A DNA stretch of 64,000 nucleotides from Thalassia testudinum (GCA_037157565.1 JAZHRO010000073.1:15692501-15756500); one strand, 5' to 3'. Counted from the first letter of the stretch, positions 35,139 to 48,100 are shown. Notes: generated by a model not told the origin, from the letters alone. Made by a program: numbers and translations.

Positions 35139-36422
35139 CAATATAATCAAATTCCTAACCTCTACAGTATGCCCTTAGACCTAAAGATCTAAGTTATTTA
35201 CCATCACGAACTACGGAACCGAATGCGAGCACTGCAGAACCACCGGGCCAGATTGAAAGGCCGTTTGCCCCAGTCTTAGACACCCGATAGCACACGGGAA
35301 CCCTCACCAGCACGTGGACGCTACACGTAGGTAGTTAGACCTCCAATCCTTAAGAAGGGTCAAGTTACTACCAATTTTAGTTAGAGGCTTAGGGTCAAGT
35401 GCTTTTGGAATGTGAAGGGCATTGTTTACGGGTAATGCCCAAGTGATTGATTTTTCAAGTGTGTAAAACAAGCATGCAACGAAGAAATCTCCCCGAATTG
35501 AAGTTTTTAATTGGTGAATGGTTTTTAGAGTTCAGCCTTAAGTAGTATGAATTTTAGGATTTCGCTAAAATACCAATTCAACCAATCCCCGAGTTTTGCA
35601 AGAATACAGGTTTTCTTCTAAGCCCAACAAACCCTTCATCAATATCAATTGGTTAATGCATGCTAAAATGCAATGGGCTTCCCTAAATGGAGATTTCTAT
35701 GTGTGGATGCACGAATCAGTTTTAAATTAGTGTGAAAGGGAGACAAAGCACATCAATTCAAGTGCTCCCAATCACCAAGAAAAATGTCCACACACAAGGC
35801 TCAACCAAAAGATAAAGGAAATCAAATTGTTGGGGTTGAAATGTTTGGGATCGAATCTTAGGCAAGTTGAAAAGTCGTGGTGGGGTTGGAATCAACTCAA
35901 TTCCAAGTCTCCCCACCAAAAAGGTGATCCCGAATTGCAAATAAATGAGGCAAGGAGGGGTGTAATCAATCCTTTTATGCTTGCCTCAAAGAATGCTTCA
36001 CACGGCGAAAAATTCAAGAATCAAGATTCTTGGATTTTCGCTATGCGAAGTAAGGTGGGAAATCCCAGGGCAGTGGGAGTAAAGGCAATCAATCAAAGAA
36101 GTGAATTTTAATCCACTTGCCCCAAGAGATCCGAGAATTTTTTCTAGTTTTTTAGTTTTTGGTTTTTTTTTTATTAAGGTGACAAGTTAACCTAGGTTGC
36201 TAAGAAAGAAAGACCTACTTGTTCAGCCACGTGTGCGAAGCTCCAATGCGGTGTCGGCGTCTTCACACTCTAGTTCCCACCTTGGATCTGCCCACGTTTC
36301 TGACTTCGTCTGCCTGCCTTCTCCTTGCAACAGGTTCACCTACACAGAAAAAACAAAAACACCCGTGAAGAGAGAAGAGAAAATTGAAAGGAATGGAATA
36401 GAAACTTACTTGCAGGCGCACT
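35139..36422 (-). other. Leader of element C (between PBS and gag, with 24016-24094)
   Basis: Homologous to D 40570-41949 and E 54304-55674. Untranslated; short frames are not conserved as proteins. On the minus strand it reads through CTTGGG-type repeats and an A-rich stretch after the PBS. Confidence 0.75.
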
Positions 36423-36440
36423 TCCCCGGCAACAGCGCCA
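36423..36440 (-). other. tRNA-Asp-type primer-binding site of C
   Basis: The minus strand reads TGGCGCTGTTGCCGGGGA, 17 of 18 bases matching the plant tRNA-Asp complement. It lies seven bases from the LTR end at 36448. Confidence 0.9.
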
Positions 36441-36447
36441 GGAAAGA

Positions 36448-37208
36448 TGTTGGTCAGACTCGGATAGGTGTGTTAATATGGTGATTTTATCGTTGAAATG
36501 TGTACAGTGGTTAACCTAAATCGAGCCTAACCATCTCTTTACAAAATATTTTTTTACCTGACCTATTTGATTTTATCTTGGTCACTTTTAGGCCCAGGGT
36601 CGAACTCAGGGAAGTGGGGTTAGAAGTCAAGTTTCTACGCCTTTCCTACAACAAATCTCTTCCGTTCGTTTATTGTGTTTTTCTATTTAAGATTTTTTTC
36701 TGATAATCTTGGTCCTTGAGGCACACCCTCAAAATTAGGTTCTTGGCTTTGAGCCAAATCAGGGTTCCAAAACGGGTCTTGCTATTCGCAAGACGGAGTA
36801 CCTGCAAGTCAAGGATTATCTTCTCTTTTATATAATTTTTTATCTTTTTACTGGCATGCAAGAGAAATAGAAATAAAGTAAATATAGTATAGATATATAT
36901 GTATATACTATATATGTATAAAGGGGTGGGGGTGGAGGCGGAGATGGAGTGTAGCACGGTGTCAAGTCGGTCGTCGTGTAGAAAGACGCAACCAACAAGA
37001 CGAAGTGCTGCATGTATGGTGGATTGGTGGAAGATGAATGCGAACACGCTTTTTGTACGCGTGTATTGGGGAATATTACCAACTGGTGCAAATATTCCCA
37101 CAATACCACGTATGGTAAGTAATGTGAAAATATATATATATGTATATATGTAAATATATCTATATGTATATATGGTTATAAATATATAGGTATATATATA
37201 GTTATATG

Positions 37209-37253
<45 letters not shown>

Positions 37254-37428
37254 GTATGTAAATATATGTATAGATAGATATATGTATATGTATATGTATG
37301 TATATATAACTATATAGATGTATATATATATGTATGTATATGTATATAGTAATATATGTATATATTGATATATGTAGGTAGATATGTATATATGTATATA
37401 TAGTTATATAGATATATATGTATATATG

Positions 37429-37461
<33 letters not shown>

Positions 37462-37561
37462 ATACTTATACTTAGTTATATAGGTAATAATATATATATA
37501 TATATATATATGTATACGAATATATGTATATATGTAAGTATATATGTGTATATATATATAA

Positions 37562-37599
<38 letters not shown>

Positions 37600-37727
37600 T
37601 AATACATAGTTATATAAGTACTAATATATGTATATATATATATATATGTATACTAATACTTAGTTATATAAATGCTACTATATATATAGACATAAGTATA
37701 TATATATATCAATATATATATGTATAC
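36448..37727 (-). repeat. 5' LTR of C, first fragment
   Basis: Matches 16782-17980 of the 3' LTR: conserved end block, then AT minisatellite (37128-37727). Interrupted at TATAC (37723-37727) by element D. Confidence 0.9.
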
Positions 37728-40542
37728 TAATTGCACCGCAAAAATACACCTGCAATTGTGCCATCTTGTGCTATTTCCTAGCATTACCAGTGCATATTAG
37801 GGTTCCATAATCGCATTTGTAAAAATACATGCATGCATGCATTTACTTGAGAGGGGAGGAGAGTGAATAAATTGGCTTCGCAATTCACGTTTTCGTTATG
37901 TGCTGCCTTGCAAAAATTCCATCTTCATTTTTCATTTTCTTTTTGATTTTCTTCCCGTGGCTGCCTGGCAACTTCTTCTCCTCGTGCCATTACCTGCTCA
38001 AGCCCTTCCCTACGGCTGCCTCTCCCTGCCAAGCCATGCGCAAGCATGCACAGCTAGGGCATGGCTGTGCATGCTCTCCTCTTCTTTAAAAAGAGGGCAC
38101 GGCTTCTTCTTGCAGGCAGCTTGGTCCTTCCACACAAAAGAACCCACAGCTCCACTTCTCCTTCCAGGCCACCATCTCCTCCCTCTCCCTCCATACGCCA
38201 GCCCTCCTCCTCTGAGGAGACACCCGACGGACAGGAGCACCTCACGGTGGTGCACAACCACCATCGTGAGTCCACCACCACCTAACTCACCATAGAGCCG
38301 GTGGCGTGGTGGCTCTTCCCTGACTTCTTCACTTTCCAGCCACTTCAGCCATTGCCGCAGGCTTCAAGGTCTGAAGCTCCGCGGCAGCAGCAGCAAAGCA
38401 GCAGCGGCAAGGCGGCAGCAGCAGCACGCAGCAGCAGCTGCCCAGCCCATTCCGCGCACGCCTGCAGGCTGCCCTCACCTCCAGCGCGTACCTTTAGGAA
38501 CCATCGCCTCCCGCTTCTTCGCCCTATCGCGCTCCCTCCTTCGCCCGCAACCGGCCACCGTGCGCCTCTACAGCGGCCGACCAAGCACCCCAGCGCATGC
38601 CAGACAACACCTGCAGGCCACCACGCTCCCTGTCGTGCCCCTTCGCCCGCAACCCAGCCCTCGCCACGCGCTTTGTCGCGAGGTCCCGACCGCAAGTCAG
38701 CAGCCGGAGCCACTCCACCGCACGCGCCGAGCCGTCCACACTCATAGCATCGCCCGTACCCGGTCGCGCGGCATGGCCTTACACTGTAGCCACTGTTCAC
38801 GCCAGTCTGCGGAACACTGTGGCTACAGTGGGGTGACCAGTGAGCTTCTCACTTAATCGGTCACCCGGCGCGCCGTGACCGGCCACTGCCCGTGCACGCG
38901 TTCAGCCCCGCGCCTGCTCTAGTGCCCGTCCACGCGTCTACGTGCACCTGCGTTGCCCGCACCTTCTCGCTCCCTTTCGCGTCTTCGCCCACGTGCGCCT
39001 GCCAGCACCCGCTCCTGCCCTTCAGGCAGCACGATGCGCTGCATTTCCTCTCCATGCCCATCGCCCTCCAGTGCACACGTCCTTGCGCGCATACACGCAG
39101 ACGACTTAAAAAGAGCCTGTACACTCCAGCAGGAAGCGTGCGGCAGCCCTCTCTCTTCTCTCTCACAGCACACTCTCCCTCCCTCTCTACAAATACACAT
39201 ACGCACACACACTCACACTTCCATACACGCACACACACACCCATACACTATTATATACTTATATATATATATACATATATATATTTATATCTATATATAT
39301 TTATTTACATATATACATATATATACACATATATATACTTATATTTATACATATTGCAGTACCTATATACTTATGTATTAGTATACATACATACATATAT
39401 ATATATCTATATACTTATATATATACATATATATATATTTACATATATACATATACTTATATACATATACATATATATATAGTAGTATTTATATAACTAG
39501 GTATTAGTATACATATATATATATATACATATATCTATATACCTATACATATATATATACATATATACTTACCTATATACATATATTTATATACATATAT
39601 ATATATATACACATATATACACACCTACTTATACATACATATATGCATATATATATATATATACATCTATATAGTATTATATACATACATACATACATAC
39701 ATATATATATATATCTATCTATACATATAGCTACATACATATATACATATATACTTATATATATATATTTATACATTTATATATACATATATAACTACAT
39801 ATATATATACCTATATATTTATAACCATATATATATTTATATAGGTATATTTACATATATACATATATATAGATATTTTCACATTACTTACCATACGTGG
39901 TATCACAGGAATATCTATACCAGTTGCTAATATTCCCCGATACACGCGTACAAAAAGCATGTTCGCATTCATCTTCCACCATCCATCCTGCACCTTACAC
40001 GTGGCACTTCGTTCTGTTGGTTGCGTCTTTCTAGATGACGACTGACTCGACACCGTGCTACACTCCATCTTCGCCTCCACCCTCACCCCTTTACATATAT
40101 AATATATACCTATATATATATACACTATATTTACTTTATTTCTATTTCGCTTTCCTATTAGTAAAAAGATAAAAAAAAATATATGAAAGAGAAAAGATAA
40201 TCTTTGACTTGCTGGTACTCCGTCTTGCGAATAGCAAGACCTGTTTTGGAACCCTGTTTTGGCTCAAGGACAAAGATTACCAGAAAAAATATAAATAGAA
40301 AAAAAAAACACCAAAAACACAATAAACAAATGAAAGAGATTTGTTGTAGGAAAGGCGTAGAAACTTGACTCGTAACCCCACTTCCCTGAGTTCGACCCTG
40401 GGGCTAAAAGTGACCAAGATAAAATCAAGTAGGCCAGGTTAAAAATTTTGTAAAGAGATGGTTAGGTCCGATTTAGGTTAACCACTATAGACACTTCAAC
40501 GATAAAATCACCATATTAACAACCTATCCGGGTTCCACACCA
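37728..40542 (+). repeat. 5' LTR of D
   Basis: 2,815 bp; the start is TAATTGCA where other copies have TGATTGCA. In order: CATGCATG run (37828-37842), degenerate TATA (38083-38093), 12-bp hairpin (38241-38270), GCA-repeat stretch (about 38375-38440), paired hairpins (38782-38865), CA-rich run (39190-39245), AT minisatellite, and conserved end block ending CACACCA. GC-rich frames inside are composition effects. Confidence 0.9.
39245..39885. repeat. AT minisatellite in the 5' LTR of D
   Basis: TATATACA-type sequence with marker blocks AGTA.(C/T)TATATA followed by GTATTAGTATACAT at about 39355 and 39481, about 126 bases apart. Confidence 0.9.
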
Positions 40543-40551
40543 TACCTTTTC

Positions 40552-40569
40552 TAGCGTCGTTGCCGGGGA
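40552..40569 (+). other. tRNA-Asp-type primer-binding site of D
   Basis: TAGCGTCGTTGCCGGGGA, 16 of 18 matches, nine bases after the LTR end. Confidence 0.9.
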
Positions 40570-41949
40570 AGTGCACCTTCAAGTAAGTTTTTACTCCATT
40601 CCTGTAGTTTTTCTCTTCTCACACCCTTCTCTTCATGGGTGTTTTTGTTTTTGGTGTGTAGGTAAACCTGTTGCAAGGAGAAGGCAGGCAGACGAAGTCG
40701 GAGAGGTGGGCAGATCCAAGGCAAGAATGAGAGCGTGAAGATGCCAACATCGCACTGGAGCTCCGCAAACGTTGCTGCACAAGTAAGTCTTTCTTTCTTG
40801 GCAACCTAGGTTAACTTGTAACCTTAGTAAAAAAAAAATTAAAAAAACTAAAAAACTAGAAAAAACTTCTTGGGATCTCTTGGGGCAAGTGGATTAAAAT
40901 TCACTTGTTTGATTGATTGCCTTTACTCCCACTGCCCTGGGATTTCTCGCCTTACTTCGCATAGCGAAAATCTGAGAATCTTGATTCTTGAATTTTTTGC
41001 CATGTGAAGTATTCTTTGAGGCAAATAAAAAGATTGATTGCACCCCTCTTTTGCCTCACTTATCTACAAATTCGGGATCACCTTTTTGGTGGGGAGACTT
41101 GGAATTGAGTTGATTCCAACCCCACCGTGAATTTTCAACTTGCCTAAAATTCGATCCTGAATAATTCAACCCCAACAATTTGATTTTCTTTATCTTTTGG
41201 TTGAGCCTTGTGTGTGGAAATCTTTCTGGTGATTGAGAGCACTTGAATTGAAGTACTTTGGCTCCCTTTCACACTAATCTAAAACTGATTCGTGCATCCA
41301 CACATAGAAATCTCAATTTAGGGAAGCCCATTGCATTGTAGCATGCATTAACCAATTGATATTGAAGAAGGGTTTGTTGGGCATAGAAGAAAACCTGTAT
41401 TCTTGCAAAACCCAGAGATTGGTTGAATTGGTATTTCAGCGAAATCCTAAAATTCATACTACTTAAGGCTGAACTCTAAAAACCATTCACCAATTAAAAA
41501 CTTCAATTCGGGGAGATTTCTTCGCTGCATGCTTGTTTTACACACTTGAAAAATCAATCACTTGGGCATTACCCGTAAACAATGCCCTTCACATTCCAAA
41601 AGCACTTGACCCTAAGCCTTTAACTAAAATTGGCAGTAACTTGACCCTTCTTAAGGATTGGAGGTCTAACTACCTGCGTGTAGCGTCCACGTGCTGCTGA
41701 GGGTTCCCGTGTGCTATCGGGTGTCTAAGACTGGGGCAAACGGCCTTTCAATCTGGCCCGGTGGTTCTGCAGTACTCGCATTCGGTTCCGTAGTTCGTGA
41801 TGGTAGATAACTTAGATCTTTAGGTCTATGGGCATACTGTAGAGGTTAGGAATTTGATTTTATTGATTTGTAATCAAGTGTACCTTTGCGGCGTCATTTC
41901 TCTCATCTCTTTTCCCTTCTTATCCCCCCAATTCTTCCTGCGGTAGTGC
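40570..41949 (+). other. Leader of element D
   Basis: 1.38 kb untranslated leader homologous to those of C and E; nothing coding. It includes the intact version of the site where F inserted in C (about 41860-41875). Confidence 0.75.
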
Positions 41950-44115
41950 ATGTTTGGGAGGAGGTCACAAAACCCTGAACTATTTGAATTGACTGATAAA
42001 TTTAGAAAAGAAGCCGAATCGTCCTCCTCCTCCACAAACATGGCTGCACGCCCACCCCCAAATCCTGAGGGAGGAAACCGCCCTCAGAACCCACCAGGTG
42101 GTGGAGCCTTAGATCCCATAACCCGCCTCCAAGCCCAAATGGAAATGTATAATGAGCAAATCGAAGCCATTCGGGAAACATTGGAGGAAATGAAGAACCC
42201 TCCCGAATGGGAGGAGCCTAGGTCTCTTAGCTCCTATCAGAATCCCGCTGCTACAGAGACCATAGGACAAATTCGGGTCCCCATGGGTGGGGATGACTTT
42301 GAATTGAAATCAAACATAATTGGCCTAATAAATTTTCACTTCCATGGTCTTGCAAGTGAAGATCCTTTTCCCCATTTGGAAGACCTCACCCGATTGGCTG
42401 AAACTGTTAAACCTATAAATATTGGGTTACCTATAGTCCTCATGAAAATGTTCCCATTTTCATTGCGGGATAAACCGTCGCAGTGGTTACGCACCCTTGG
42501 GAGAACCATCAACTCTTGGGAAGAGATGCGAACAGCGTTTCTCAAGAAGTTCTTCCCAATCGGGCGAACCAATGCGCTTCGCCGTGCTATCACCTCTTAC
42601 GCAACAAAACGGCGAACAATTTCATGAGGCATGGGAGAGGTATAATGACCTCCTCAGGAAGTGTCTGCCTAAGTGGCATATAGCCCAGATCTTCTACTAC
42701 GGGCTAAATGAGACTTTGAAGCAGATTGCAGACACTTCCTGTAGAGGGAACTTTATGAATAAAGATGAGAATGGAGCATTTGAATTGTTTGAAAATATGA
42801 GTGAAAACACAATGAACAATGCCTCCATTGACGCCTTTAATCATACCAGCCAGCCCTGAAATGTCCACGAAGTTGACACGGGACCCTCCCATTCATCCAC
42901 CGATCTCAGCCTTATAGCACAAAAACTGGATGAAGTCTCCGTTGTGCACAAGAAGCTGGATGAGCTTGTAGCCAACCCCTCCTGTTCTATGGCAAACACC
43001 CCCACCTCATCACTTCGTCACAATTCCAATTCTTCGAACACCAGGCTTATCCCGAGAAACCCCGTAAGACCTTCCCTACCGAGTGTCTCGCCAAGAGACT
43101 CGGTAAGTCGTTTGGAACTGGCTTCTACGAGCTAGTATTTTGACACGGAGGACCAAGCCTCTGTGTGCTTGGACGCATACTTACATGCGGACACATCTTC
43201 TGTAATAGAAGACGCTTGTGCCCTGGGGAACAACTCGTTCTCTGCAACTTATGACCCAGGGTGGTGAAATCATCCAAATTTCGCATGGTCCAACAACTTG
43301 CAGTGCCAAAACCCTGCTGGTGGACCATTGAGACCGTCCGCACCCGTCATCCCAAGGGCCCAGTCTAATCCTATGGCGAATCCACCATCAGGCCTTTACG
43401 TACCACAAACAGAACATGCATCAAGTCCTCTTGACAAATTGATGTGAATGATGATGGAAATTTCAAAGCGCCATGAAGAGAACATGACCTTCCTTTAGCA
43501 CCAATTGGCGCAGCAGAATGCTGAGATCTGTCAGCTACGCATGACGACTCGATCTCAGGGCACTCTTCCTGCCCAACCTGTTCCAAACCCGTGAAATTTC
43601 ATACCCAGTGGTCCTCAACCATAGGTACAACCTTCTCAGGGGCAGGTTTATCAAATTCTGCAAGCTCCGAGCATTCCATCGGGATTTCAGGCTAATCTCG
43701 CTACAGCACCGCACTCTTATTCCCTATTGCGAACCCTTCGCCGCCGTATGATCCCACTGGACCTGCATCGTCTAATGCTATCACTACGAGGAGCGGTAAG
43801 CATACTGTTGATCCACCTCGACCTGATCCTAGCCCGTCTTCTTCATCGCCCTCTCATTCGGGATGCGCACCGCATTTGCGAGAGGACGATACACCCAAAT
43901 TGGTGCCAGAATCAGCTCCATTCCCTGAGGCTCTTCTGAGGGAGCCAAAAGGCTAGAAGAAAGACACGTAGGCCTTTGATAACCTACGTAATTTGTTCAG
44001 GGATGTAGAAATAAAGGTACCCCTACTCGAGGCTATCGACCACATACCTACTATCGCTCGATTTTTCAAAGACTACACAACACCCAGGTGATAGTCAAAG
44101 AAAACTAAGAATCCG
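41950..44115 (+). pseudogene. Athila-type gag of D, frameshifted
   Basis: The ATG at 41950 gives MFGRRSQNPELFEL, very close to C. The first 225 codons contain the gag core (FPFSLRDKPSQWL, AFLKKFFPIG). Relative to C, a two-base deletion near 42594 shifts the frame, and a 12-base deletion near 42664 removes the CPHHG block. The second frame runs to a TGA at 42857 where C has an Arg codon, the pattern of CpG decay. Later segments (42944-43135 and others) follow the C gag with further stops. No CCHC knuckle is visible. It is inactive now but once coded the particle protein. Confidence 0.85.
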
Positions 44116-45054
44116 GTGGTTCTCTTGCCTCATGCGAGTTGTGCTATACTATCAAACCTACCACCGAAGCAGAAAGATCCGGGCACACCGCTTATTTCCT
44201 ATAGCATCCAAGGCTGCAATTTTAACCGTGCCCTGCTTGATATAGGATCTTCCATAAATCTCATACCGACCATCATGCTCGAAAAATTTTCCTTGGGAAA
44301 TCTGAAACCCACCCCTGTCACATTACAGTTGGCAGATCATTCTGTCAAAATCCCGAAGGGTGTGGTGGAAGACGTGGTGGTTAGGGTCAACAGTCTCTGT
44401 TTTCCTGTTGACTTTCTTGTTTTAGATATGGAAGTTCCTAGCTCACTTTCTGATTTTCTGATCATTTTTGGTTGACCTTTCTTGGCCACAGCCTGCGCCC
44501 TTATCGACTGCGAGTCAGGCTGTATTAAGATTGCCTTTGGATCAGAGAAGCTCAAGCTTAACATCTTCAAGGTGGCCAAGAACTTTGATTGCGATTGCAT
44601 CGAGGATGACACGTATGACGAGGACATGGCCACCGGTGCGTGTATCGGACTAATTGGGACCTATTCTGACTGCTTCGGATTACCTAACGACTGCCTGATC
44701 TACACAAACTGTGACGTTCCCCCATCCCTCCCTATCCCCGTACCTTCTCCTGACCAGACTTCTAACGAGGTTTTCTCCACTTCCCATACCTCATGGTCTG
44801 AGTCATATCCGGGCTACTCACAGCCGGTCCACACTCCTGAAGATTGGATTGCCCTTTCTTTCCTACCAAATCAGGCGGATTTGCAATTCCACACTAGGAC
44901 CTTGAGCCCACATCTTACTCACTGGGGCTGTTCCTTTTTGGATCCATCTATCCAAGAAGCCCCTCTTCTTGGCAAGTCTGAGGGCCAACTTCTTCTTCCC
45001 GACTTGCTCTCCGATCCGCTTGGGACACTCTCGTCCCATGAAATGCTTGACCTT
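44116..45054 (+). pseudogene. Athila-type protease region of D
   Basis: Aspartic protease with RALLDIGSSINLIPT (catalytic Asp in DIGS; C and E have DLGS) around residues 40-55. One TGA at 44473-44475 interrupts an otherwise open frame that continues to 45354; E has CGA at the homologous position, consistent with C-to-T decay. The frame runs across the pol-deletion scar into untranslated sequence, so the tail after 45054 is not protein-coding by descent. Confidence 0.8.
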
Positions 45055-46337
45055 TCACCATCCACCATCACTTTTCATGCCACTATCACGATCTCTTCAC
45101 TTTTCACTTCACCACCCACCATCCACCCACCCTACCACCCTGCTGTATACCCTGCACCTCAACTCTCGTTACCCGATCTTTTGTCCTTTCTCTACCTTTC
45201 CCTGCATGTATATGAGGACATAGCATTGTTTGGCATGGGGGGTTGGATAGGCATCCATAGGATCTGGGTATTTTATGGTATCATGCAGTTCCCACCTATT
45301 TATAAATATGCAAGAAAAAGAAAAAGAAAAAGAAAAAAAATATATATAATATAATAATAATAATAATAAATGGTGTTTAGTAATGATCTAAAGGCTAAAA
45401 CAAAAATACAATAATTGTTTATGGATATTCAACCTTTGTTTTGAAGACTTTCCAGACCACAGAAGCTTGATTCTCCCAGGCTCGACTTAATTTACTTGAG
45501 CATTGACAAGATAGATCGGAATCTCTCCTAACTAAGGACGTATTCTTGTACCTGAGACACCAGTACAGGATCCGTTGGTTTGCTTCTACTCGATAGCTTA
45601 AGTAAACTTGGTTCACACTACACATATCAGGAAAGACCAGGTGAACATAAGATCCAACCCTACTATTCATTAGGGAAGGTGGAGTCCTTACCTGTGCGTG
45701 CAGGTAGACTTTTTATCCCAGGTTTTGGTCTTGTGTTTAGGAGAAACTCTTTCCACAAAAAAGAAACTCTCCCACCAAAGAGAAAAGTGTGCTCCTCCAA
45801 ATAATGTTGTAAGAGATATACTGACACGTGTTTCTATTAAAAAAAAAAAGATGAAAATAAGTCAGTATATCTCACAAATATCTGTAAACTCTCTACCCTA
45901 AAAAGTTCTTCAAGGCAAGTCGCAAATACGCTATTTTCCTGTGAGCCACGAATGTCAGAAAATGGGAGTTGAGTTTTCCGTCATCTTCTTAAGGGTCAAT
46001 CCGAAAAAACGAGATGAAACTGGGACCAACCTTTACTTAAAAATTCGTGAAACCCTGGGCTTGAGTCTTAATGTTCATCTGGTTAGTCTTGATCCTTCAC
46101 TAAACACAAGCCATAATCTCTTGAGCTCTAGAGTACGGCAAAAACCTCCTGGATCCTGGAAATCGTACTTAAGGTTTAAATGTCAAGAGTCCTGGTTAGT
46201 CGAGAGATGATCTACGTCATGTGAGACTTAAAGTACTGGTAGTCTTCTTTACAATTGGTTCTCACAATATCCAACAATAAACACACCTATATCACCTCAG
46301 AAGAAAATCTTCAGCTTCAGATCATTTCTAAATACTA
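45055..46337 (+). other. Pol-deletion scar and 3' untranslated region of D
   Basis: Tandem CACCATC copies at 45056-45069 mark the join. In E the same flanking sequences lie 2,946 bases apart (57813 and 60759) with RT-RNaseH-integrase between. An internal GGCATGGGGGG tract follows at 45232-45242. The rest is AT-rich and non-coding, with an A-run near 45838-45849. Confidence 0.8.
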
Positions 46338-46374
46338 TTTTGCTAGGGACTAGCAAAAGATAGGCATGGGGGTA
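46338..46374 (+). other. Stem-loop and polypurine tract of D
   Basis: TTTTGCTAG (46338-46346), loop GGA, CTAGCAAAA (46350-46358), then AGGCATGGGGGTA (46362-46374) directly before the LTR. Confidence 0.85.
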
Positions 46375-46379
46375 TGATT
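46375..46379. repeat. Left target-site duplication of H (TGATT), also the first five bases of D's 3' LTR
   Basis: TGATT recurs at 48101-48105, after which D's 3' LTR continues as GCATCGCAAAAA. Confidence 0.95.
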
Positions 46380-48100
46380 TGTAGAATCCCTACCAGGAGG
46401 GGGTGACGTAATAAATTGCGGAATTGAAAATAAACAATCTCACAAAAAATTCAATCACACAAGGTACACAATTATTTTTAGGTGGAAACCCAAACCGGGT
46501 GAAAACCACCACCTAACCCTCTCGAGTTAGGATTTTTCGATCAACCAAGTTGATCAAATCCACTAAACGAATCACTTAAACGAGAGTAATTCAACCTCAA
46601 TTACAACCACACTACTTTATACGAGGGTAGCGTACCTCAAACCCCTTCTCTTCACGAGAAGGATTTTGTCCCACGAAGGAGACGGGAATTCGCAAAGCAA
46701 ATACCCAACCAAATAACAAAGTAAAATAACAAATATAGTCCTATAGAGCCAACAAAGATTTAAACCTAGGTTCTATAGGAATTAGGAAACTCCCCTTTGC
46801 AAGGAGTGCGTCAAATTGATGACGCGGGTGCGTGAGCCACGCGACGGTGCGACGTCGCTCTCGTGAACTACGGCGGGAGAGCGGGTGTGCAAATGCTTTG
46901 ATGCTCTCTAGATGAAGAACTGGAGCTTTGAGAGCAAGAGCTTGCTTCTTAGGATCAAGAGACATAAATTGGTGTGAAAATGTATTACTTGGTGTATCTT
47001 GTGTATCTAAGTGTGTCTAGGTGTGTCTTAATGTGCAAGAGGTTCCTCTCTATTTATAGAGGCCTTAGGAAGGCTTTGGAAGGCTTTGGAAAGCTTCCAT
47101 AGCTGTTGGGAGCAAAGCCCAAGAGAATCAGGCCAAAATCAGGAACAATGATTGCACTGACAGGGTTATCAGATGTCTGATCCTGGCATCAGGCGTCTGG
47201 AAGATCACTTTAAGACGTCTGAACATAAGGTCAGACGTCTGATTTTGGGCGGGTCTCTTCCTGACTTGGATCAGATCTAAACATGGTTCTGGTGCAAGTC
47301 CATCAAACGACATACAGGACGTCTGGAAACCTATTTTTCGTGGGAATGGATTTCCAAGAGAGTGCAACGGCTAGAAAATCTCTGAGAAGAGATTTTGGGT
47401 CATCCGAGGCAAAACAGTCATCTATCAGATGTCTGGAAAGGCTTAAGGACGTCTGATAAGCCTCTAACGGTCATCTCCTTGAGTGTTTGTTAAACCAGCC
47501 AACGGTCCACTAATTGGACGTCTGGCAAGTCCATCAGACGTCTTCTAAGACGTTTGGACTAAGATCTGGACGTCTGATTTCATCAGACAGAATAGCTAAG
47601 TCCAGCCTAATTGTTATCAGACGTCTGAATCAATAGTTAGATGTCTTAAAACATATTATCAGACGTCTGATTTTTGAATTAGACGTCTGGAAATGTTGTT
47701 TGAACCCTATATTGGTTTTCTAAGCTTTCTACAGAAAACCTAAGTGTCCTAGGGTTGTGCCGGTGTTCCTAGGACTACTGTTAGGGTACTTTGAGGCTCT
47801 TTAACATGAATCTAAGTTACAAAAATAAAGAGCAACAAAAGAAACGAAAAATATAAGGAGTACAAGAGAAGGAAATCTATCCTATTCTTCATCTCCTTCC
47901 TTCTTCAATATATCGCTCCTCGTGAATCTCCTCTGTTCTCCATCAAGCTCCTCCAATCCGTCCTGGATGCGAGCTCGAACTCCGTCTAATCACATCTCCA
48001 TTTGCAATTGACCTGAAATCTAAGACTCCAAGTGCAAATGTTAAATGACATGTGTTTTGTTATCATCAAAACAAATGATCGTGGTGCTCTAGCACCAACA
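46380..48100 (-). mobile_element. Solo LTR H, Sirevirus-like copia
   Basis: 1,721 bp, TG...CA with a perfect 5-bp TSD and no internal region, so it is the product of LTR-LTR recombination. It shares the end block of F (AGGTGGAAACCCA, GTGAAAACCACCACC), a TATA (47051-47058) and about ten GACGTC hexamers between about 47214 and 47688, but is otherwise diverged, so it belongs to a sister family. Its 5' terminus on the minus strand holds a palindrome, GGTGCTAGAGCACC. Confidence 0.92.
47214..47688 (-). promoter_or_regulatory. GACGTC palindrome array in solo LTR H
   Basis: About ten exact GACGTC hexamers, mostly as AGACGTCTGA/G, with degenerate copies (AGATGTCTGA, AGGCGTCTGG). It is upstream of the TATA at 47051-47058 in LTR orientation, as in F. 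Confidence 0.75.
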
